DNA of 11,490 nucleotides from Bacteroidales bacterium UBA6366 (GTDB taxonomy: Bacteria > Bacteroidota > Bacteroidia > Bacteroidales > UBA932): the NCBI GenBank assembly GCA_002438845.1, contig DJRG01000005.1, positions 1 through 11,490 on the forward strand, written 5' to 3'. The notes below the pieces were generated by a model, which saw only the letters and a list, made by a program, of their open reading frames with translations, ran no database searches and was not told where the DNA came from. The translations under genes were made by a program, and so were the position numbers. This document shows, piece by piece, positions 1 through 4,677 of this stretch. Within the stretch, counting starts at the first letter, position 1. The number at the start of each line of letters is the position of its first letter.

Positions 1-2
1 AG

Positions 3-104
3 CGCAACTACATCATCAGCAGCGACATCCGCCGCAAACTAGGCCTCTCCGAGCACGACACCAATCTCGGCATCTGGCTCCGTTCCCGCCTTTCCGCCCG
101 GTAA
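3..104 (+). CDS. C-terminal tail of an unrecognised protein (partial)
   Basis: The window opens inside a reading frame that starts at or before base 3 and ends with TAA at 102-104, giving 33 residues that include IRRKLGLSEHDTNLGIW. About two thirds of its codons end in C (AAC TAC ATC ATC AGC AGC GAC ATC CGC CGC), which is strong third-position bias and supports real coding. The tail is basic and may be alpha-helical, with several arginines near the end. I do not recognise the family from this fragment. A DNA-binding or regulatory domain is possible but is only a guess. The frame is followed closely by the inverted repeats at 116-196, which may form its transcript end. Confidence 0.55.
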   Translation, partial: RNYIISSDIRRKLGLSEHDTNLGIWLRSRLSAR

Positions 105-115
105 TCGGATCAGTA

Positions 116-196
116 GTCCGGTGGATGGGCGTATGGCCGGACAAAGTGCCTTTATTATTACTTTTGTCCGGTGAAAGCCCTTTTTCACGGACAAAG
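116..196. repeat. Cluster of GTCCGG inverted repeats with two mutually exclusive hairpins
   Basis: CCGGACAAA (137-145) is a perfect 9-bp inverted repeat of TTTGTCCGG (163-171). The same central arm, extended to 163-176, also pairs with 183-195 (TTTCACGGACAAA) as 13 bp with one bulged G and a 6-nt loop. The middle strand can therefore pair upstream or downstream but not both at once. A further GTCCGGTG lies at 116-123. No T-run follows the second hairpin, so this is not a standard intrinsic terminator. It lies just after the stop of the partial gene. It could be a transcript-end stabiliser or a REP-like palindromic element. Confidence 0.6.
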
Positions 197-268
197 ATAT
201 TCGGGATTATGCTGTTTTAGGCTTTCGCTTGATCCCATCGGCAGCACTTTCGACCTCTTTTGATTCTC

Positions 269-289
269 AAGAGTGTATCGTACACTCTT
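269..289. repeat. Perfect 9-bp inverted repeat with 3-nt centre
   Basis: AAGAGTGTA (269-277), TCG, TACACTCTT (281-289) is a perfect palindrome with a 3-nt spacer. It could be a regulator binding site or a short hairpin. No promoter or gene start is seen nearby, so its role is unknown. The rest of the gene-free stretch from about 200 to 488 shows nothing else that I can support; the short frame at 273-455 has no family features. Confidence 0.45.
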
Positions 290-488
290 AGGAAACGTTT
301 TCCGTGCTTTTCGTCTCCCGATGGTGCCGCCGAGCGCTTACGGGCAACATAATTTATCTTTTTTACTGTCTTTCGTTAAGTCTCATTTACTTGACGTTAG
401 AGTTCACTGGTGCTGCTCTCGTAAAAGTAGACACGGAGAGGTAGAAAAAGATTGAATGTTGTACATTTGTGCTTGCATGGAAGTTGCT

Positions 489-564
489 GGCGATAGCGAA
501 AAAATAAAATTCCAAATTTTGGTAACGTGCAAAATTTGGAATTTTCCTTTTTTTCGCGTTCGCC
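489..564 (-). terminator. Long A/T-rich terminator hairpin downstream of the CobW-like gene
   Basis: The core is a perfect 16-bp inverted repeat, 506-521 with 530-545, around an 8-nt loop (522-529). The stem continues outward through GCGAAAAAA (496-504) against TTTTTTCGC (549-557) and, past a 2-nt internal loop, GGCGA (489-493) against TCGCC (560-564). Read on the minus strand it starts 48 nt after the CobW-like stop and its 3' side carries TTTTATTTTTTCGCT, so it should act as an intrinsic terminator for that gene. Its symmetry would let it stop plus-strand transcripts too. It closely resembles the element at 8797-8855 in stem, loop and flanks. Confidence 0.85.
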
Positions 565-605
565 CTAAAACGGCTTCTAAATAATGTAATAGGACAAACG
601 AGTAA

Positions 606-1880
606 CTATTCCACAAGGCATGAATCCATCAGATCGGCAATCTGTTTGCGGTCAAGGTTCTGGCCGATGAAGACGATCTTGATCATGCGGTCGCCATAGA
701 CCGGATCCCAATCCTTGCGGAGATTCTTGTCCCTGCGCATCATCTCCTGAAGCTGGTCTTCCGGCATGGTCGCGAACCAAAGTCCCGCGTCCTTGATGGA
801 TTTCTGCACCCCGGACTGCTCGAAGAGGTAGCACTTGTCTTTCTCGTCAGCGAAGTAGCACAAGCCCTTGGCACGGATGATATTCTTTGGCCATTTCTTT
901 GAGACAAGCCAGTCGAACTTGTTGATGTCCAAAGGCTGACGGCGATAGTAGACGAAAGTTCCGATGTTATATTCCTCGACCTCACCGCCCTCATGGTCGT
1001 GATGATGGTGATGTTCGTGGCCGTGTCCTTCGTGGTGTTCATGCCCGTCTTCATCGTGATGATCATGGTCGTGTTCATCCTCGTCATAGTGCCCTTCGTG
1101 GTGATCGTGTTCCTCTTCGTCATGGGCATCATGCTCTGGCTCGTTGCCTTCGCCCTCGATGGCGTTGATCCATGCAGCTGAAGTGGCGGTCTTGTCGAAA
1201 TCGAACATCTTGGTGTTCAGGAGTTTGTCAAGGTCGATGTCACCGTAGTCGCACTCGAATATAGTCACCTTAGGGTTCAGGGCCTTCACTATGCTCCGTA
1301 CCCTGCCGAGCTCTTCAGGCTTCACCTCGGAGGCCTTGTTCAGAAGCACGATGTTGCAGAACTCTATCTGCTGGATCACAAGATTCTCAAGGTCATCCTC
1401 CTCCAGATTGTCTTTCTTCAGGGCATCCCCGCATGCGAATTCACTTTGCATCCTCAGCGCGTCCACAACGGTCACGATGCAGTCGAGCTTAGGAACATTC
1501 GATTGGGCATATTCAGGAACAAGCTTCGGGAAAGAGCAGATGGTCTGCGCGATCGGGGCCGGCTCGCATATTCCGCTGGCCTCGATGACGATGTAGTCGA
1601 AGCGGTTGGTGCGGCACAGGTCGTTGAGCTGCGCTACAAGGTCCATTTTCAGGGTGCAGCAGATGCATCCGTTCTGGAGAGGGACCAGGCTGTCATCGGT
1701 CGTGCCGACAACGCCGCCTTTCTGGATAAGGTCGGCGTCGATGTTCACCTCGCCGATGTCATTGACGATGACCGCGAACTTGATGCCCTTCTTGTTGGAG
1801 AGTATTCTGTTGACCAGAGTTGTCTTGCCGCTTCCGAGGTATCCCGTCAGGAGCAGCACCGGTATTTCCCTGTTTTCCAT
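606..1880 (-). CDS. COG0523 (CobW/Zng1-like) GTP-dependent metal chaperone with His-rich insert
   Basis: This 424-residue protein belongs to the G3E GTPase family that inserts or delivers metals, often zinc or cobalt, to client enzymes in the cytoplasm. Seen in the sequence: a Walker A motif GYLGSGKTT (residues 13-21), NDIGEVNID (40-48), the family metal-binding signature GCICC (71-75), IEASGICEPAP, and a G4-like NKASE in place of the usual NKxD. Residues 250-296 hold 21 histidines in 47 positions, mixed with Asp and Glu, a probable zinc-binding loop. A CobW C-terminal domain follows. The frame opens further upstream, at a TTG at 1922, but that triplet lies in the -7 promoter box, so translation must begin later: ATG 1880 (MENREIPVLLL, chosen) or ATG 1892. 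The gene is monocistronic, with its own promoter and terminator. Zinc delivery is inferred from family and histidines; the client is not known. Confidence 0.9.
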   Translation of the reverse strand: MENREIPVLLLTGYLGSGKTTLVNRILSNKKGIKFAVIVNDIGEVNIDADLIQKGGVVGTTDDSLVPLQNGCICCTLKMDLVAQLNDLCRTNRFDYIVIEASGICEPAPIAQTICSFPKLVPEYAQSNVPKLDCIVTVVDALRMQSEFACGDALKKDNLEEDDLENLVIQQIEFCNIVLLNKASEVKPEELGRVRSIVKALNPKVTIFECDYGDIDLDKLLNTKMFDFDKTATSAAWINAIEGEGNEPEHDAHDEEEHDHHEGHYDEDEHDHDHHDEDGHEHHEGHGHEHHHHHDHEGGEVEEYNIGTFVYYRRQPLDINKFDWLVSKKWPKNIIRAKGLCYFADEKDKCYLFEQSGVQKSIKDAGLWFATMPEDQLQEMMRRDKNLRKDWDPVYGDRMIKIVFIGQNLDRKQIADLMDSCLVE

Positions 1881-1919
1881 TGTTATTGTCATGGTTATGC
1901 TGTTATTGTCATATTGCCG

Positions 1920-1951
1920 CAAAATTATAATTTTTACTTTGGTTTAGCAAA
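1920..1951 (-). promoter_or_regulatory. Bacteroidota-type promoter of the CobW-like gene
   Basis: On the minus strand TTTG (1951-1948) is followed after 20 nt by TAATTTTG (1927-1920), matching the Bacteroidota sigma consensus TTTG...TAnnTTTG at the usual spacing. Transcription would start near 1913-1916, giving a leader of roughly 25-35 nt to ATG 1892 or 1880. The leader contains two copies of ATGACAATAACA and no Shine-Dalgarno sequence. I see no clear Zur-type palindrome. Confidence 0.75.
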
Positions 1952-1964
1952 TCGGACGAAGGCT

Positions 1965-2125
1965 GGTGTGCCGTGCGCGAGAATGGTGCCGTGACGCACA
2001 AGAAGTGCTTGGAGGAGGGTGCCGTCTGCTTCGTGCGTGGAAATGCTGTTCTGGCGCACGAGTTGGTACTGTGAGGGAGCTGCCGTGCGCGGAGAGAGGC
2101 GTTCCGGCGCACCGGATGAGATATT
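1965..2125. repeat. Degenerate GCCGTGCGC / GGCGCAC repeat tract
   Basis: This intergenic tract contains GCCGTGCGCGAGA, GTGCCGTGACGCACAAG, GTGCCGTCTGCTTCGTGCG, TGGCGCACGAG, GCCGTGCGCGGAGAG and CCGGCGCACCGG, spaced roughly 25-35 nt apart and separated by purine-rich stretches. The units alternate between a motif and its near reverse complement. It is more GC-rich than the A/T-rich promoters on either side. The 67-codon minus-strand frame across it is Arg/Ser-rich, looks like no known protein and overlaps the CobW-like promoter, so I do not call a gene. Function unknown. Confidence 0.4.
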
Positions 2126-2160
2126 CCGCCGGATTAAAAAGGTGATGTCAGTTGAAGTTC

Positions 2161-2191
2161 TTGTGCAAATGAAGATATTTTGCTAAATTTG
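2161..2191 (+). promoter_or_regulatory. Bacteroidota-type promoter of the coiled-coil/zapA operon
   Basis: TTG (2161-2163), 20 nt, then TAAATTTG (2184-2191) matches the Bacteroidota -33/-7 consensus. The predicted leader is about 25-30 nt before ATG 2223. An AGGAG at 2201-2205 lies too far upstream (17 nt) to be a normal ribosome binding site. Confidence 0.75.
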
Positions 2192-2222
2192 CAATCGGGC
2201 AGGAGAATTAGGCCTTGATGAT

Positions 2223-2492
2223 ATGCTTGAAGGTATTAAGACAAATATTGAGAAGTTGATCGCTCTTTATGAGGCGGAAAGGTCGGAGCGCGAAAGACTT
2301 CAGGCTGAACTTCAGCGGAGCAAGGCTGACAATGAGTCCTGCAGGAAACAGATTGAGGATTTGGAACAACAGGTGAACAACCTTCATCTGTCCGAAGCTT
2401 TCGGAATGGCCGGAGACGGATCCGCGGCAAAGGAAAAGATAGAAAGACTGATCAAGGAGATAGACAGGTGTATTTCCTTGCTAGAGAATTAG
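2223..2492 (+). CDS. Small coiled-coil protein upstream of zapA (ZapB/ZauP-like by context)
   Basis: This 89-residue, cytoplasmic, highly charged protein has no signal peptide. Residues about 5-55 show a continuous heptad-like pattern rich in Glu, Gln, Arg and Leu, typical of a coiled coil. A short Gly/Ala break (about 60-68) follows, and the C-terminus is a second amphipathic helix, ERLIKEIDRCISLLEN. It is the first gene of an operon with zapA, whose ATG comes 2 nt after this stop, so translation is probably coupled. In other bacteria ZapA works with a coiled-coil partner (ZapB in Escherichia coli, ZauP encoded beside zapA in Caulobacter). By analogy this may be a ZapA partner at the FtsZ ring. 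That is inference from position and shape; no sequence homology to ZapB is claimed. Confidence 0.8.
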   Translation: MLEGIKTNIEKLIALYEAERSERERLQAELQRSKADNESCRKQIEDLEQQVNNLHLSEAFGMAGDGSAAKEKIERLIKEIDRCISLLEN

Positions 2493-2494
2493 GA

Positions 2495-2791
2495 ATGGGA
2501 CAGAACATCAAGATAAAGATCGCCGGCAATGAGTATCCTCTTGTCGCTTCATCTCCGGAGATGGAGAGGATGATGAGGCTTGCCGCGGAGGCCATCAATC
2601 AGAAATTGACGGCCTATGATGCGAAGTACCCGAACAAGACCCTTTCCGACAAACTTTCCTTTGTGGCGCTGAACGAGGCCGTCGGCAGACTTGCCTGCCA
2701 GAAGAGACTGGCCGACGTTGACGCGGAGTCGAAGAAGCTTCAGGAGGATGTCGAATCCTACATTAAGAGTGTTGAAAAAGACGGCCGTTAG
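2495..2791 (+). CDS. zapA: Cell division protein ZapA
   Basis: The 98-residue product matches the ZapA family: an N-terminal beta-rich part (IKIKIAGNEYPLVASSPEME, where the family has its typical xYxLxxxxEEE-like segment), then helix RMMRLAAEAINQKL, then a long C-terminal helix for dimer/tetramer coiled coil (ALNEAVGRLACQKRLADVD to the end). ZapA binds FtsZ and cross-links its filaments at midcell. The frame is open from 2468, but that earlier ATG lies inside the upstream gene; ATG 2495 (MGQNIKIKI), right after the upstream TAG, gives the normal family length. The stop codon TAG (2789-2791) falls inside the 5' arm of the RNA stem described next. Confidence 0.93.
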   Translation: MGQNIKIKIAGNEYPLVASSPEMERMMRLAAEAINQKLTAYDAKYPNKTLSDKLSFVALNEAVGRLACQKRLADVDAESKKLQEDVESYIKSVEKDGR

Positions 2792-2965
2792 TCCCACGTG
2801 CTCAAATCAACAAGTTCTTCGGAACCGAGTTTACTCGAGCCGGCAATGACGGGCCAAGGTTACCTTCGGGGATTGCGCCTCAGGCGTGACGATGGATCTC
2901 TGAACCGGTGCGGATCTCAAATCTTATTCGTTTAAGGTTTCAGACAAGCGACTAACGGCTTTTTT
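2784..2965 (+). ncRNA. ssrS: Probable 6S RNA (Bacteroidales type), between zapA and rny
   Basis: A closing stem is formed by GCCGTTAGTC (2784-2793) and GACTAACGGC (2950-2959), 10 perfect bp about 165 nt apart, followed by T6 (2960-2965). Inside lie a UUCG-capped hairpin (2814-2825), CGAG-TTTA-CTCG (2826-2837), an arm GCAAT (2843-2847) with ATTGC (2872-2876) capped by AAGG-TTA-CCTT (2856-2866), and CGCC-TCA-GGCG. Length (about 180 nt), a single long closed structure and position next to zapA fit 6S RNA, which binds RNA polymerase holoenzyme; E. coli ssrS also lies directly downstream of zapA. I identify it from architecture and neighbourhood, not from a covariance search, and exact ends are uncertain. 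I found no convincing separate promoter, so it may be processed from the zapA transcript. Confidence 0.6.
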
Positions 2966-2974
2966 ATCATTCCA

Positions 2975-3017
2975 CGATCGGTCTGTTTCCGGAAGAGGAG
3001 ACGGCCGGTCGCTTTTT
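2975..3017 (+). terminator. Intrinsic terminator after the zapA/6S unit
   Basis: 2975-2990 pairs with 2997-3011 as about 15 bp, with one bulged T and a few G-T pairs, around the loop GGAAGA (2991-2996). It is followed by CTTTTT (3012-3017). It would end read-through from the zapA/RNA unit before rny. The ATG at 3018 lies directly after the T-run and is therefore a poor start for rny. Confidence 0.75.
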
Positions 3018-3104
3018 ATGTCCGGAAGTCATTGGGAACAACTGCCTTGCCGTTGGTTTGCCTTTGGAAGGTATGGAATTGAACACTTTAACATTATTGA
3101 TATT

Positions 3105-4640
3105 ATGTTGTTGTTTTTTATAGGAGTCCTGATCGGTGCTATAATCGCACTGGCGGCTTACATAATCATTCAGAGAATAGTTCTGAAAGGACAGAAGAAC
3201 GAGATCATCGCCAAGGCCGAGATCGAGGCCGAGGGGATCAAGAAGGACAAGATCCATCAGGCGAAGGAGAAGTTCCTTCAGCTCAAGAGCGAGCACGAGC
3301 AGTACATCAACGAGAAGAACAGCCAGCTCAAGGATGCCGAGAACCGCATCAAGCAGAAGGAAAATACGTTGAATCAGCAGAACTCGGAACTTCAGAGGAA
3401 GATGCGTGACGCGGACAACGCCAAGTCAAGTTTTCAGGCCCAGCAGGAGGCTCTTGCGAAAAAGACTGAGGAATATGAAAGGCTGAGTGCCCAGGCCAAC
3501 AAGCAGCTTGAGACCATCGCCGGGATGAGCGCGCAGGACGCCAAGAATGTGCTGATGGAGAACATGAAGGCCGAGGCGAGGACCGAGGCTCAGGCCTACA
3601 TCAACGACACGATGGACGAGGCGCGTCTGAACGCTACCAAGGAGGCCAAGAGGATTGTCATCAACACCATCCAGAGAACGGCGACAGAGACAGCCATAGA
3701 GAACGCCGTGACGACATTCCCGATAGATAACGACGAGATCAAGGGGCGCATCATCGGACGTGAGGGCCGTAACATCCGTGCCTTGGAGGCCGCGACGGGA
3801 GTCGAGATCGTGGTTGATGACACTCCGGACGCGATCCTCCTTTCCGCTTTCGATCCTGTCCGCAGGGAAGTTGCAAGGCTCGCCCTTCATCAGCTCGTCG
3901 TTGACGGGCGCATCCACCCGGCCCGCATCGAGGAAGTGGTCGCCAAGGTCCAGAAACAACTTGAGGATGAGATTCTTGAAACAGGTAAGAGGACCTGCAT
4001 AGATCTTGGAATCCATGGCTTGAACATTGAGCTTGTCAAGATGATCGGCCGAATGAAGTACCGTTCTTCCTACGGGCAGAACCTTCTTCAGCACTCCCGT
4101 GAGGTCGCCAATATCTGCGCCATCATGGCCGCCGAACTGGGCTTGAACCCAAAACTTGCCAAGAGAGCCGGTCTTCTTCACGACATCGGTAAGGTTTCCG
4201 AGGAGGAGCCTGAACTTCCTCACGCATTGCTTGGTATGAAATTGGCCGAGCAGTACAAAGAGAAGCCTGAAATCTGCAACGCCATCGGAGCACACCACGA
4301 AGAGATTGAGATGACTTCCATCATTTCTCCTATTGTGATGATAGGTGACGCAATCTCCGGAGCTCGCCCTGGTGCACGTCGGGAGGTTATTGAGTCTTAC
4401 ATCAAGAGGCTCAAGGGCATGGAAGACCTTGCGGCATCTTATCCAGGAGTGACCAAGAGTTATGCAATCCAGGCAGGTCGTGAACTTCGTGTGATTGTAG
4501 GAGCTGAGGAAGTCAGTGATGATCAGGCAGGAAGGCTCTCAGCTGACATCGCTCAGAAGATCCAGGAGGAGATGACTTATCCGGGACAGGTCAAGATCAC
4601 GGTGATTAGGGAGACCCGTTCTGTTGCTTACGCAAAATAA
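3105..4640 (+). CDS. rny: Ribonuclease Y (membrane-anchored KH-HD endoribonuclease)
   Basis: This endoribonuclease initiates mRNA decay and RNA processing at the inner face of the membrane. From ATG 3105 the product has 511 residues, a normal length. In order: an N-terminal membrane helix (MLLFFIGVLIGAIIALAAYI), a long charged coiled coil rich in Lys, Glu and Gln (about 25-190), a KH RNA-binding domain with GRIIGREGRN (214-223) and VVDDTPDAILLSAFDPVRRE, and an HD metal-dependent domain with the catalytic pair HD at 359-360 (LLHDIGK). The frame is open upstream to an ATG at 3018, but that would put 29 residues ahead of the membrane helix and lies right after a terminator. A weak possible promoter is TTG (3032-3034) with TTGGTTTG (3053-3060), which misses one consensus base. 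The next gene begins 37 nt downstream on the same strand. Confidence 0.96.
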   Translation: MLLFFIGVLIGAIIALAAYIIIQRIVLKGQKNEIIAKAEIEAEGIKKDKIHQAKEKFLQLKSEHEQYINEKNSQLKDAENRIKQKENTLNQQNSELQRKMRDADNAKSSFQAQQEALAKKTEEYERLSAQANKQLETIAGMSAQDAKNVLMENMKAEARTEAQAYINDTMDEARLNATKEAKRIVINTIQRTATETAIENAVTTFPIDNDEIKGRIIGREGRNIRALEAATGVEIVVDDTPDAILLSAFDPVRREVARLALHQLVVDGRIHPARIEEVVAKVQKQLEDEILETGKRTCIDLGIHGLNIELVKMIGRMKYRSSYGQNLLQHSREVANICAIMAAELGLNPKLAKRAGLLHDIGKVSEEEPELPHALLGMKLAEQYKEKPEICNAIGAHHEEIEMTSIISPIVMIGDAISGARPGARREVIESYIKRLKGMEDLAASYPGVTKSYAIQAGRELRVIVGAEEVSDDQAGRLSADIAQKIQEEMTYPGQVKITVIRETRSVAYAK

Positions 4641-4677
4641 TAATCTACGAATATAACGGCAAAAATGTTTTGACGCT

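Noticed and set aside
273..455. 60-codon plus-strand frame in the left intergenic region
   Set aside because: No family features, no promoter or ribosome site, overlaps the 269-289 palindrome; codon use is unlike the neighbours.
993..1181. Hydrophobic Val/Met/Phe-rich frame opposite the His-rich region
   Set aside because: It is the complement of His/Asp/Glu codons in the GTPase gene and mimics a membrane protein by base composition alone.
1881..1922. N-terminal extension of the CobW-like GTPase from a TTG start
   Set aside because: The TTG lies in the -7 promoter box (1920-1927), so it would not be transcribed; later ATGs give the normal family N-terminus.
3018..3104. 29-residue N-terminal extension of RNase Y
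   Set aside because: The ATG directly follows the T-run of an intrinsic terminator, and the known family begins with the membrane helix at 3105.
3426..4298. 290-codon minus-strand frame
   Set aside because: Shadow of the strongly supported rny coding sequence; no recognisable domain.
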